Notes: generated by a model from the letters alone, not told the origin. DNA of 60,402 nucleotides from Gemmatimonadota bacterium (GCA_002714465.1 PAXL01000019.1:191082-251483); one strand, 5' to 3'. Shown: positions 1 through 8,835, counted from the first letter of the stretch. Numbers and translations are program-made.

Positions 1-843
1 GCTTTTCTTGCCACGAAGGACCCGGAGTCGATGGCATTCGCGCGCGACCTGGCCAAACAAGGCATCCGTGTGGTCGACATGAGCGGTGCTTTCCGGCTGA
101 CGAAAAATCTGTTCGAGGCCTGGTATGGTCTTGAACATACGGCACCCGAGTTGCTGAAGGAGGCGGTCTATGGGATGCCAGCTCTGTTTGCGGAGGAGAT
201 CGCGACGGCCAGCCTCGTGGGTAGTCCGGGATGCTACCCGACCAGCGTGATTCTCGCGCTCAAGCCGCTCGAAGGTCTGGTTCAGGGTGAGGCGACGGTG
301 GTCGCCACATCCGGGATCTCGGGTGCAAGGAGAGAGGTCGGTGACGAGCCGAACGAGGTGACATACAGTTTCGGGCGCAGGCACAAGCACGTTCCGGAGA
401 TGGAGCTCTATTCGGGATTCCGTGTCAACTTCACGCCCGTCGTTCTACATACGGTGTTCGTCGGGATTAATTCGAACATCCGGATCGAGCTGTCGGACAA
501 GCTCAGGGGGGTGCCTGAGGACGAAGCCGTTTCTGAACTGCAATCGGCTATTCGTGGGACCTACGGACCGGATGATCTGGTGGCGGTGGTCGCGGATAGG
601 AGTGCCAAGCTCTGGGGAACCGCCGATGCCGTCGGGACGCACGCTCTGCTGATCAAGGTGCGGGTGGACGAAGGGTTCGCCTACATCAATGCCTTGGAGG
701 ACAACCTAGGTAAGGGTGCGGCGAGTCAAGGCGTCGAGAACATGAACCTGATGCTCGGATACGACCGATTGTATGGTATCGACGCCGTCTATCGAACGTC
801 GCACGGTGCTGATGGTGAGGATCGACACGCGGAATACTGCTGA
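1..843 (+). CDS. argC: N-acetyl-gamma-glutamyl-phosphate reductase, 5' truncated by window edge
   Basis: Third step of arginine/ornithine synthesis: NADPH-dependent reduction of N-acetylglutamyl phosphate to the semialdehyde. The reading frame is open from base 1 (AFLATKDPESMAF...), so the true start and the N-terminal NADP-binding fold lie upstream of the window; about 280 residues are visible. The internal ATG at 31 is not the start. The family signature GSPGCYPT is present with the catalytic Cys codon at 232-234, and the HKHVPEME segment (near base 385) supplies the catalytic His region. It heads an arg cluster on the same strand (argB, argD, argG, argH follow), although a decayed GNAT gene and a GH172 gene separate it from argB. 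Family assignment is secure. Confidence 0.95.
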   Translation, partial: AFLATKDPESMAFARDLAKQGIRVVDMSGAFRLTKNLFEAWYGLEHTAPELLKEAVYGMPALFAEEIATASLVGSPGCYPTSVILALKPLEGLVQGEATVVATSGISGARREVGDEPNEVTYSFGRRHKHVPEMELYSGFRVNFTPVVLHTVFVGINSNIRIELSDKLRGVPEDEAVSELQSAIRGTYGPDDLVAVVADRSAKLWGTADAVGTHALLIKVRVDEGFAYINALEDNLGKGAASQGVENMNLMLGYDRLYGIDAVYRTSHGADGEDRHAEYC

Positions 844-960
844 GTGAAGTACGGATCGGTTGGTATTGCCCTCGGGTCGATCGATCTGGGGGTTTTTCAG
901 TGTTCAGTGTCAAGCGACAAACTGGAGTAGCGATCGAGGCGGATCTTGAATCAGGCGACA

Positions 961-1669
961 GCGGTGAACGTTGAAACCACAACAGTGGTTCGGGAGATGA
1001 GGAGCGAAGTTTGAATGCCTGGCCGGCATTGAGAGGCGTGACTCTCAACGTGCGAACAGCGTGAGTCCGGTCTGCGATGGGATTCGTGAGGCGTCGGACA
1101 AGATTCGGCTCTGTGAAGACACCTATGGAGACCACGGACTGACGCCGGTCTTCGAGGTGGCGCCGATGGTCATCGACTTAGGGCTGGACGATCTGCTCGC
1201 GTATTGAAGTTGCGAAAAGAGGGCGACAACAAAGGTCCAAGTCCTTACCTTGGATGCGTTTTCGGATGAGTTCGCCGATGATGTCGAGGTCCTTGAGAAT
1301 GTCGAAAAAAACTGGATGGCTGAATATGCAGGTTTTAAGGGGATGGACGGCCGTGGAACAACCAAGAACCGGACGATAATGGATCAGATTGGGTTGCCGA
1401 AGCGGTTTGTGTTGGCCGTGGATGCGGGTCGTCGCTTGGCGCTGGGAATTGCCGTGATCTAGTCTGGATGGGTCGGGATGTTCGGGCTTGCGACCAAACC
1501 TGCGATGCGACCTTGAGGGCTCGGTCGGTTATTGATACGCGCGCCGGTCACCGTGGGTAAGGCAAGCGGCGTGCAGACTGCCTATCTCCAGGTCGAGGCG
1601 GATAGCGCGCCGGCTTTGGTACCGCATGCTCAGTGGTGTCTACCCATAACTGATTTCGGCAGAAGGTGA
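961..1669 (+). pseudogene. Decayed GNAT-family N-acetyltransferase
   Basis: Pieces of a GNAT acetyltransferase are readable in order but in different frames. SLNAWPALR lies at 1008-1034 in one frame. A second frame runs from 1052 to 1669 with in-frame stops at 1205-1207 (TGA), 1460-1462 (TAG) and 1514-1516 (TGA). That second frame contains IRLCEDTYGDHGLTPVFEV, WMAEYAGFKGMDG, RFVLAVDAGRRLALGIAVI, GWVGMFGLATKPAMR and SGVQTAYLQVEADSAPAL. The last two match the acetyl-CoA-binding core and beta5 region of GNATs (typically followed by LYRRLGF). Two frameshifts plus three stops make a working product very unlikely. The original substrate is unknown. Its place between argC and argB is suggestive of arginine metabolism but is not evidence that it was an acetylglutamate synthase. 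Confidence 0.75.
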
Positions 1670-2770
1670 ATGAGGATGGGATTCAACGGACTTGGGATGA
1701 ATATGGGCAACCTGTCAAGGTTGTCCGACGCAGTGACCCGCTCGATCAGCCCTGAGAATTTTACGGGTGAGAAGGGAAAGGGCGGGATGGCGACTGAAGG
1801 CACAGGGGCGCATGCTGCACGAGAGCTTGGGCAAGGATGGAAGATCTCGCCATCCGTTCGGATACAGCCTGGTGAGACCTTCGAGATTGCGAATATCGAG
1901 GGTCAGGGCGCAATCCAGCAGATTTGGCTGACCCCGACCGGGCATTGGCGATTCAGCATCCTTCGGATCTACTGGGATGACAGCGAAATACCCTCGGTCG
2001 AGTGCCCCGTAGGAGATTTCTTCGCGTGCGGTTGGCAGCGGTATGCGCAGGTATCGTCACTTGCCGTGTGCGTCAACCCGGGAAGCGCCTTCAACTGCTA
2101 CTGGGAGATGCCGTTCCGGAAGCGCGCCCGCATTACGTTGACGAACATCGCTGAAGATCCGACGACGCTCTACTACCAAGTGAACTACACGCTCACCGAT
2201 GTCCCCGAAGCCTGTGCCTACTTTCACGCTCAGTTCAGGCGGACGAACCCGCTGCCCTACAAGGATGTCTACACGATCCTCGACGGCGTTCAAGGGAAAG
2301 GTCACTACGTTGGGACCTATATGGCCTGGCAGGTTAATAACACACAGTGGTGGGGCGAGGGTGAGATCAAGTTCTACGTGGATGGCGACACCGATTTTGC
2401 GACGATCGTGGGAACGGGGACGGAAGATTATTTTTGCGGATCCTACAACTTCGATCTGGGCAAGGAGCGGGGAGGATACCGGGAGTTCACGACCCCGTAT
2501 GCGGGTCTTCCACAGGTGATTCGGCCGGACGGACTCTACGATGCACAACAGCGGTTCGGTCTCTATCGATGGCACATCCCGGATCCGATCCGGTTTGAGG
2601 AGGATTTCCGGGTGACCATCCAGGCGCTCGGCTGGCGAACAAGGACCAGCGAGAGCCGCCGCTACCTCCCGCTCCAGGATGACATCGCGTCGGTGGCCTT
2701 CTGGTATCAGACGCTGCCGACGACGCCATTTCCGGAGTTACCGGATAAGGACTATTTGGAAGTGATATAG
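1670..2770 (+). CDS. GH172 / DUF2961 glycoside hydrolase-like protein
   Basis: 366 residues resembling DUF2961 proteins, now family GH172, whose characterised members act on alpha-D-fructofuranosides/difructose anhydrides and alpha-D-arabinofuranosides. Recognised by the N-terminal TRSISPENFTGEKGKGGM block (about residues 24-43), the IQQIWLTPTG strand, and the GTGTEDYFCGSYNF block (about 247-260), which holds a conserved Glu. No signal peptide is visible, so a cytoplasmic location is inferred. The ATG at 1670 follows AGAAGGTGA; ATGs at 1676 and 1697 are alternatives that would remove only weakly conserved residues. It sits inside the arg cluster, 120 bp before argB, with no obvious metabolic link. 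Substrate cannot be read from sequence. Confidence 0.85.
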   Translation: MRMGFNGLGMNMGNLSRLSDAVTRSISPENFTGEKGKGGMATEGTGAHAARELGQGWKISPSVRIQPGETFEIANIEGQGAIQQIWLTPTGHWRFSILRIYWDDSEIPSVECPVGDFFACGWQRYAQVSSLAVCVNPGSAFNCYWEMPFRKRARITLTNIAEDPTTLYYQVNYTLTDVPEACAYFHAQFRRTNPLPYKDVYTILDGVQGKGHYVGTYMAWQVNNTQWWGEGEIKFYVDGDTDFATIVGTGTEDYFCGSYNFDLGKERGGYREFTTPYAGLPQVIRPDGLYDAQQRFGLYRWHIPDPIRFEEDFRVTIQALGWRTRTSESRRYLPLQDDIASVAFWYQTLPTTPFPELPDKDYLEVI

Positions 2771-2890
2771 AAGCGAATGGATGGAGTCGATTAGTGATGC
2801 CTGATTTGAGTTGCACGCGGCCCGCAGAGCGCGTTGCGTGGCAAGTTCCAAGCCCCCTGACCCTGGCGGGCGAGGCAGGGCGGTAGAGCT

Positions 2891-3775
2891 ATGGAACACA
2901 TCATCGAAAAAGCAGCGACGCTGGTCGAAGCGTTTCCTTATATCCGGTCATTCCGCGATAAGATTATCGTTGTGAAGTATGGCGGGAGCACGCAGCCGGA
3001 TGAGGGCGGGTCCGAGACGGTTCTGGCGGATCTCGTGTTCATGGAGACGGTTGGGATGCGGCCTGTCGTGATCCACGGCGGCGGAAAGGAGATCAGCAGA
3101 CGTCTCGAAGAAGAGGGCGTCGAGTCCAGGTGGGTGAACGGGCTCCGTGTGACGGACGAAGAGACGATGAGGGTGGTGAAGGAGACGCTGTTCGGGATCG
3201 TCAACCGTAGGATCGTCGAGGGTATCGAACAGCTGGGTGGCAATGCCTGCGGAATGTCGGCAAAGGACGCCGAGATCATGCGCGTCAAACAACATTTCGC
3301 AGAGATGGAGGACGACGGGGAGACAAAGCAGGTCGATATTGGTTTTGTCGGCGATGTGACGCACATCGACCCCGAACCTATCCGTCGAGCGTGCGATGGC
3401 GAGACGATCCCCGTGATCACACCGATCGGGCTGGGTGAAGACGGCCAGAGCTACAACGTCAATGCCGACACAGCCGCTGGTGAGATCGCGCGAGCACTCC
3501 AGGCGGAGAAGCTCGTGTTCCTGACTGACGTGAACGGGATCTGTCAGAACCCTTCCGACGCGGATACCCGGATCTCGACGCTCCACGTTAACGACATAGA
3601 TGGGCTGATTGATGACGGGACCATTCAGGGCGGTATGATCCCTAAGGTTCGGGCTGGTGAACGAAGCGTGAAGGGCGGGGTTACTAAAACACACATTATC
3701 GACGGACGCATTCCGCATTCCCAGCTGCTCGAGATGTTTACACGCGAGGGAATAGGCACACAAATCATGCAATAG
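2891..3775 (+). CDS. argB: Acetylglutamate kinase
   Basis: Phosphorylates N-acetylglutamate with ATP, the second step of the arginine pathway, in the cytoplasm. 294 residues, normal for the family. Visible are the amino-acid-kinase signature VVKYGGS (K29), the VIHGGGKEI glycine loop (about residues 58-66), the NVNADTAAGEIARAL block and the GGMIPKV motif near the C-terminus. The ORF ends in TAG, a genuine stop here, which matters for interpreting the argG amber codon. Followed by a hairpin-rich spacer and argD 66 bp downstream. No clear N-terminal extension for arginine feedback can be judged by eye. Confidence 0.96.
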   Translation: MEHIIEKAATLVEAFPYIRSFRDKIIVVKYGGSTQPDEGGSETVLADLVFMETVGMRPVVIHGGGKEISRRLEEEGVESRWVNGLRVTDEETMRVVKETLFGIVNRRIVEGIEQLGGNACGMSAKDAEIMRVKQHFAEMEDDGETKQVDIGFVGDVTHIDPEPIRRACDGETIPVITPIGLGEDGQSYNVNADTAAGEIARALQAEKLVFLTDVNGICQNPSDADTRISTLHVNDIDGLIDDGTIQGGMIPKVRAGERSVKGGVTKTHIIDGRIPHSQLLEMFTREGIGTQIMQ

Positions 3776-3790
3776 TCACACACCTCCCCC

Positions 3791-3828
3791 GGCGACACTG
3801 TCGCCTACCCTCTCGTGGAATGAGAGGG
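3791..3828. repeat. Paired hairpins in argB-argD spacer (REP-like)
   Basis: Two perfect adjacent stem-loops: GGCGAC-ACT-GTCGCC (3791-3805) and CCCTCTC-GTGGAAT-GAGAGGG (3808-3828). Neither is followed by a T tract, so they are unlikely to be intrinsic terminators. They may stabilise or process the arg transcript, or be copies of a dispersed extragenic palindrome. A related CTCTCC/GGAGAG hairpin occurs at 59109-59129. Confidence 0.6.
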
Positions 3829-3841
3829 ATACGAAAGGGCA

Positions 3842-5044
3842 ATGATGATTACACAAGAAATCATCGATCTCGAACAGAAGTACATCCTGCAGACCTACGG
3901 CCGACCGAACTTTGTGCTCGAACGCGGCGCAGGGATGCATCTGTTTGATACAGAGGGAACCCAGTATCTCGACTTTGTCAGCGGTCTATCCGTGAACGCC
4001 CTCGGATACGGGAATAAGATGATCACGGATGCGGCAGCGGATCAGGCTGAGCAGTTGATTCACGTGTCGAACCTGTATCACACGATCCCGGCACCGCAGC
4101 TCGCGCAACTCCTTTGTGAAAACTCGTTTGCTGATCGTGTGTTTTTCTGTAATAGCGGCACTGAGTCGTGGGAAGCGGCCATGAAGTTCGCACGCAAGTA
4201 TGCCTACAAGCAGAATCCCGACAGCCCGAAGACCAAGTTCATCGCGATGAACCAGTCGTTCCATGGTCGGACATACGGTTCGATCTCGTCGACGGGGCAG
4301 CCCAAGTATCACCAAGGCTTCGGGCCGATTCTCCCGGGGATCGAGTTTGCCGAGCTCAACGATCTAAAATCGGTCGAGAAGCTTGTGGACTCGGAGACTG
4401 CGGCGATTCTGGTCGAGCCACTTCAGGCGGAGGGCGGGATCAACCCGTCTGATGTTGCGTTCCTTGATGGGCTCCGGTCAATGTGCGACGAGATGGGCAT
4501 GCTCCTGGTGTTCGATGAGATCCAGTGTGGTCTTTGTCGGACGGGCACGCTGTGGTGTTACGAGCAGTATGGTGTCACGCCTGACATCATGACGCTGGCA
4601 AAGCCTCTGGCAGGCGGTTTCCCGATCGGAGCGACGCTGATGACGCAGAAGGTCGCTGACGCGATCGATCCAGGAGATCACGCAGCGACCTTTGGTGCGC
4701 ATCCGGTGTCGTGTGCGATAGCGATCGAGGTGTTCAAGACGCTTTCTGATCCAGCGTTCATCGCCCGAGTGAAAGAGAATGGGAAGTATCTCACCTCGCA
4801 GCTTGAAGCTGTAAAGGCGAAGCATGGAGACAAGATCAAGGAGATCAGGGGGAGAGGCCTGATCGTTGGTGCAGTCCTGAACGAAGCGACCGCGGCCGAC
4901 GTGATGAACTCGATTCGCGAGCAGAGCAACGTGATCGTCTGTGTGGCCGGTCCTGACGTGGTTCGGTTCCTGCCGCCCTTGATTGTCGAGAAGTCCAATA
5001 TCGACGAGGCCGTCAACGCGTTCGACAAAGCCATCGGAGGTTAG
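3842..5044 (+). CDS. argD: Acetylornithine aminotransferase
   Basis: Class III PLP aminotransferase converting N-acetylglutamate semialdehyde to N-acetylornithine; 400 residues, the usual length. Key segments are FCNSGTESWEAAMKFAR (phosphate cup), FHGRTYGS, VFDEIQCGLCRTG with the PLP-pyridine Asp, and TLAKPLAGGFPIGA, where K254 (codon 4601-4603) is the Schiff-base lysine. Start: ATGATG at 3842/3845 after GAAAGGG; either is possible. Two bases separate its TAG stop from argG, so the two are probably translated from one mRNA. The same fold serves ornithine or 4-aminobutyrate aminotransferases, but the arg context supports argD. Confidence 0.93.
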   Translation: MMITQEIIDLEQKYILQTYGRPNFVLERGAGMHLFDTEGTQYLDFVSGLSVNALGYGNKMITDAAADQAEQLIHVSNLYHTIPAPQLAQLLCENSFADRVFFCNSGTESWEAAMKFARKYAYKQNPDSPKTKFIAMNQSFHGRTYGSISSTGQPKYHQGFGPILPGIEFAELNDLKSVEKLVDSETAAILVEPLQAEGGINPSDVAFLDGLRSMCDEMGMLLVFDEIQCGLCRTGTLWCYEQYGVTPDIMTLAKPLAGGFPIGATLMTQKVADAIDPGDHAATFGAHPVSCAIAIEVFKTLSDPAFIARVKENGKYLTSQLEAVKAKHGDKIKEIRGRGLIVGAVLNEATAADVMNSIREQSNVIVCVAGPDVVRFLPPLIVEKSNIDEAVNAFDKAIGG

Positions 5045-5046
5045 CC

Positions 5047-6015
5047 ATGAAGCTCGACGATCTGAAGGGAAAGACGATCGCTCTGGCTGCGTCGGGGGGA
5101 CTAGACAGCTGTACGGTGACCCGGTGGCTGGCCGACAACGATGTGAAGGTCCTAAGCATTACAGCTGACATCGGTCAGCCGGACGAAAAGAATATCGAAG
5201 ACATCCAGAGTCGGATGGTCGCGTCGGGTGCTATCGATGCTGTGCTGGTAGATGTTAAGGAAGATCTCGCTGAAGAGGCGGTGACGATGCTTGTCGCCGG
5301 CGCACGCTACGAGGGTGGATACTGGAATACGACCGGTATTGCTCGGCACGTGACGACACGTGGTCTGCTCAAAGAGATGAAGAATCACGGCGTGGACGTG
5401 CTCGCTCACGGCGCTACGGGGCGGGGTAACGATCAGGTCCGGTTCCAACTCGTGGCCAACATGCTCGACCCGAAAGTCGATGTGTATGCGCCCTGGCGTG
5501 ACGACGCTTTTCTTGGGCATTTCGGTGGACGTCGTGAGATGATCGCATTCTGCGAAGCACGCGAGATTCCGATCACGGCTACGCAGGACAAGCCCTACTC
5601 GACGGATGCGAATCTCCTTGGATTGACGCACGAAGCAGGTAAGCTCGAATCCCTCGAGGTCGCTGCCGACTTTATCGATCCCGGGATGGGTGTATTCCCG
5701 AAAGACGCACCTGATCAGGAGGAGACCTTCTCGGTTCGGATCGAAAAGGGTGTGCCGGTTGAGGTGAACGGAGAGCCGGTCGATGCCCTGAATGCGCTGC
5801 TCAAGGCGAACGAGATTGGGGGCAGGAACGGGATCGGTATCGGGATCCACACGGTGGAGAACCGCTTCGTAGGTATAAAGTCCAGAGGGGTCTATGAAAG
5901 CCCGGGTCTGAGCCTTCTTTGGGAGTGCTATGAGCTGATTTTGCAGCAGGTCTTAGATCGTCGTGCCAGACGCCAGTATGACCAGATCTCGGCTGCCCTG
6001 GCCGAGCAAATCTAG
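5047..6015 (+). CDS. argG: Argininosuccinate synthase, interrupted by in-frame TAG
   Basis: Condenses citrulline and aspartate using ATP. The N-terminal ATP pyrophosphatase P-loop SGGLDSC (residues 16-22) and GATGRGNDQVRF are intact, as is the synthetase domain through RNGIGIG, SRGVYESPG and LDRRARRQYDQ. Reading stops at TAG 6013-6015 after ALAEQI, giving 322 residues where about 400 are expected. The same frame then continues without another stop to TAA 6304-6306 as QGYYYDFASQMM..., exactly the missing C-terminal region. In homologues the interrupted word is usually EQIYQGYW, so the TAG replaces a Tyr codon (one-base change from TAC/TAT). Nonsense mutation, suppression/readthrough or a base-call error are all possible. 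TAG is an ordinary stop elsewhere in the window. Confidence 0.9.
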   Translation: MKLDDLKGKTIALAASGGLDSCTVTRWLADNDVKVLSITADIGQPDEKNIEDIQSRMVASGAIDAVLVDVKEDLAEEAVTMLVAGARYEGGYWNTTGIARHVTTRGLLKEMKNHGVDVLAHGATGRGNDQVRFQLVANMLDPKVDVYAPWRDDAFLGHFGGRREMIAFCEAREIPITATQDKPYSTDANLLGLTHEAGKLESLEVAADFIDPGMGVFPKDAPDQEETFSVRIEKGVPVEVNGEPVDALNALLKANEIGGRNGIGIGIHTVENRFVGIKSRGVYESPGLSLLWECYELILQQVLDRRARRQYDQISAALAEQI

Positions 6016-6306
6016 CAGGGCTACTACTATGATTTTGCCTCGCAGATGATGCGACAATCTCTCGTGCCTGTTGCCAGCCTGCTGACGGGAACGATGACGG
6101 TGAAGCTCTATAAGGGTACGGTGACATTCGACTCGTCAGAGAAGGTGCCACACTCGCTCTACTCAGAAGAGACAGCTTCGATGGAGGCGATCGGAGACTA
6201 CGATCATCGCGACTCGGAAGGATTTCTGAACGTCCTGAGCGTCGGCGCCAAAGCCGATCACTCGTCCGGACAGATCGAATCCAGACTTCTAGAAGGACTC
6301 AGGTAA
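6016..6306 (+). pseudogene. argG: C-terminal part of argininosuccinate synthase downstream of the amber codon
   Basis: In frame with the preceding argG segment (both in frame 1). It reads QGYYYDFASQMMRQSLVP, then GTMTVKLYKGTV, VPHSLYSEETASMEA, and YDHRDSEGFLNVLSVGAKA, which is the conserved ArgG C-terminus involved in tetramer contacts and substrate closure. It ends at TAA 6304-6306, one base before the argH start. An internal ATG at 6046 could in principle reinitiate translation, but it has no convincing ribosome site. The full frame 5047-6306 would encode 419 residues counting the amber position, a normal ArgG length. Confidence 0.85.
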
Positions 6307-6307
6307 G

Positions 6308-7702
6308 TTGGGCGCAAAATCCGAAAAGCCTTGGGGGGCGCGTTTTGAGGGGGCGACGGACAGGCTGATGGAGGAGTTTAATGCTTCTATTGGCTTCGAC
6401 CGAAGGCTCTTTCGAGCGGACATCGAGGGCAGCCGAGCCCAGGCAAAGGCGCTGCTCAAAGCGGGCGTGCTGACGGCGGACGAGTGCAAGCAGGTTCTTA
6501 AGGGTCTCGATCAGGTGGAGGACGAGATCGCACGCGATGTGCTTCCACTGACAGATGACCTGGAAGATATCCATATGGCCGTCGAGAAAAGACTGACGGA
6601 GATTGTTGGGCCGGTGGGTGGGAAGATCCATACGGGTCGAAGCCGCAACGATCAGGTCGTGTTGGACGAGAGGCTGTTTCTGCGGGAGGTGGTTTCGGGC
6701 ACGCTCGATCGTGTTACGAAGCTCCAGTCGGTGTTGTTGGAATCGGCTGCCGAGCTTATCGCGGTTGTGTTGCCCGGATACACGCACCTGCAGCAGGCCC
6801 AGCCGATTCTCTTTTCTCACTATGCGATGTCGCTGTTCTGGATGCTGGAGCGGGACTGGCAACGATTCAGCGATTGTGGGGAGCGAGCTGATTGTATGCC
6901 GCTCGGTTCCGGAGCGCTGGCCGGAAGCGGGTTTGCAGTTGATCGAGCGTTTCTCGCGGGCGAGATGGGATTTGGTGGCGTGACGGCCAACAGTATCGAC
7001 GCGGTCAGCGATCGAGACTGCCTGATCGAGTTCACGTCGGCTTCCGCGATCCTGATGGCGCACCTGAGCCGGTTCTGCGAGGATCTGATCATCTGGTCGT
7101 CATCTGAGTTCGGATTCGTGTCGCTGGACGACGCGTTCAGCACGGGGTCGAGCATGATGCCGCAGAAGAAAAACCCGGACTCACTCGAGCTCGTAAGGGG
7201 TAAGACGGGACGGGTATACGGAAACCTGATGACGCTATTGACAGTCATGAAGGGCATCCCGATGACGTATGCAAAGGATATGCAGGAAGACAAGGAGCCC
7301 CTGTTCGACACGGTCGATACCGTCTGGATGTCGCTGGAGGTGTTTGCGGGGGCGTGGGCGACGATGACTGTCCACGGGGATCGGACTGGCGCTGCGATGG
7401 ATGGGATGATTCTGGCGACCGATCTTGCCGACTACCTGACCCGGAAAGGCGTCCCCTTTCGCAAGTGCCACCATATCGTGGGTGGGTTGGTCCGGTTCGC
7501 GATCGATCAGGGTATGCGCCTCGAGTCCCTTCCGATTGAGACTCTTCAGGAGGCATCGGACGTTTTCGAGGATGATGTTCGTGACGTGATGACGGCTAGC
7601 GCGAGCATAGACGCGCGTGACGTTGACGGTGGGACCTCGAGAAGATCGGTCGAGTCACAGATCCGGGTAGGTCGTGGGTTGATTGAAGAAAGGATAGCCT
7701 GA
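6308..7702 (+). CDS. argH: Argininosuccinate lyase
   Basis: Cleaves argininosuccinate to arginine and fumarate; member of the fumarase/aspartase superfamily. 464 residues, standard length. The GKIHTGRSRNDQV block (about residues 109-121), PGYTHLQQAQP (about 155-165) and the superfamily signature GSSMMPQKKNP (280-290, mobile loop with the catalytic Ser) are intact. Start is TTG 6308, one base after the argG stop, with AGGACTCAGG upstream; starting there keeps the conserved KPWGARFEG N-terminus. The intact gene immediately after a broken argG argues that the cluster was functional recently or that argG is still expressed by readthrough. Confidence 0.95.
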   Translation: MGAKSEKPWGARFEGATDRLMEEFNASIGFDRRLFRADIEGSRAQAKALLKAGVLTADECKQVLKGLDQVEDEIARDVLPLTDDLEDIHMAVEKRLTEIVGPVGGKIHTGRSRNDQVVLDERLFLREVVSGTLDRVTKLQSVLLESAAELIAVVLPGYTHLQQAQPILFSHYAMSLFWMLERDWQRFSDCGERADCMPLGSGALAGSGFAVDRAFLAGEMGFGGVTANSIDAVSDRDCLIEFTSASAILMAHLSRFCEDLIIWSSSEFGFVSLDDAFSTGSSMMPQKKNPDSLELVRGKTGRVYGNLMTLLTVMKGIPMTYAKDMQEDKEPLFDTVDTVWMSLEVFAGAWATMTVHGDRTGAAMDGMILATDLADYLTRKGVPFRKCHHIVGGLVRFAIDQGMRLESLPIETLQEASDVFEDDVRDVMTASASIDARDVDGGTSRRSVESQIRVGRGLIEERIA

Positions 7703-7710
7703 AGGCGTTC

Positions 7711-8325
7711 TTGAGTCGATTCAGCGAGAGAGACGTAAGACGTTGTTACGACCTCCTCCAGCACGGGCCCGAGATCGGGCTGACGCAGCTCAAAGCGATC
7801 GAATCCGGCCAGATCATCGGGCTGGGTCTGTTCGACAACGAGGATGATTTTGTCGCTGAGTGCAGTCGGTATAATGCACTCGGCAATTTGTATGTGGGTG
7901 TTAACCCGCGGTCGACCGATCTTCTCGATCAGTTCGGGGGGCTGAAGAACCGAATCCGAAGCGTCTGGACCGATATCTGGGTTGGGGCTAAGATCTCTCT
8001 GATCACGGGGGTTGCCGTTCCCGAAGATGTGGTTCTGAGCGAAGAGGCTACAGCATTGCACGGAGAGGCCAGCGTCCTCTTCGACCGGGAGACGTTTTTT
8101 GCGCTTGGAAGGCCCGTGTCCGCGAGCTCAGCAGAAGCTGTGAAGACTTGGTTTGCCGGTCCGGGGGGACGGTTCGATTACTCGACGGATCAGGACATCC
8201 GCATCCCGGGAACAGCCCGGATGGATGGCTCCTTACTCACACGGCGAGTGGTCTTTCGCAGATACAGGCCTTATCAACTTAACGAGATCTCCGACGGGAT
8301 CGTTCGTGGAGCGGAGCCTCAGTGA
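7711..8325 (+). CDS. Uncharacterised protein, possible archaeo-eukaryotic primase (AEP)-like
   Basis: 204 residues from TTG 7711, 8 bp after argH. No signal peptide or membrane segment. Two stretches resemble primase-polymerase domains: NLYVGVNPR (about residues 50-58), as in the VYVGVNPR strand of AEP proteins, and DIRIPGTAR (about 163-171) followed by a YxxxxL segment, like the (L)RIPGTxNxK motif near the AEP C-terminal core. The catalytic DxD/DID motif expected between them is not clearly present, so the protein may be an inactive or very divergent relative. Cotranscription with argH is likely from spacing, but a functional link is not evident. Confidence 0.45.
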   Translation: MSRFSERDVRRCYDLLQHGPEIGLTQLKAIESGQIIGLGLFDNEDDFVAECSRYNALGNLYVGVNPRSTDLLDQFGGLKNRIRSVWTDIWVGAKISLITGVAVPEDVVLSEEATALHGEASVLFDRETFFALGRPVSASSAEAVKTWFAGPGGRFDYSTDQDIRIPGTARMDGSLLTRRVVFRRYRPYQLNEISDGIVRGAEPQ

Positions 8326-8835
8326 CGCTCACCGATACCGAATCCCCGCTATCGTGCAGTTCCAAAAGGCTTTCTAGACGGACGGGACTGTCTGGCTCGT
8401 GGCCGATAGCGTTCCTGCGGCGGTCGGGTAGTCGACGCTTTCCTGATAACTCTGGCAGGTGGTCGAGGACTGTGGCCGTGAGAAGTTCGTTTTCAAGGGA
8501 TTCTGGGAAACCGATGCAGCCCTGATTGAGCCGACTGTGGCTCTCGCAGACGTCGAGCTCGGCGAATGATAAACGCGAAACTGACCGATTTCGTGGGCGT
8601 CTGCACGGGACGTGAAAGCGTCTGTATACGAGGTGGTTTGCGCGGATTTGTGGGTGGATTAGAGGGGATCCAGTGAGAGGCCACAGTTCAGGAAGCCCTT
8701 GTTGATTCCGTTTCCGAATGGCCGTCACGAATCGCTAGGAAAACTCAGCCAGGCTGAAGTTCCAGGCCGGGGCGGAGCGAAACCGCTTTGGTCAGGCAGA
8801 TACAGTCTTGAAGAGCTTCTCAATAGGTGATAATT
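8326..8835. other. 510-bp gap, possible degraded coding sequence
   Basis: No intact gene. One forward frame reads GTVWLVADSVPAAVG, stop, then LWQVVEDCGREKFVFKGFW and further protein-like text up to about base 8570, broken by several stops. This looks more like an eroded gene than random spacer, but the family could not be recognised. The last part must carry the leader of the exported-protein gene at 8836. Confidence 0.3.

Noticed and set aside
2948..3772. 274-codon frame opposite argB
   Set aside because: Full antisense shadow of an unambiguous argB; His/Arg/Leu-rich composition typical of shadows.
6013..6015. Genome-wide UAG reassignment
   Set aside because: TAG terminates argB, argD, GH172, priA, Nramp and DUF58 at sensible lengths, so a single in-frame TAG does not support recoding.
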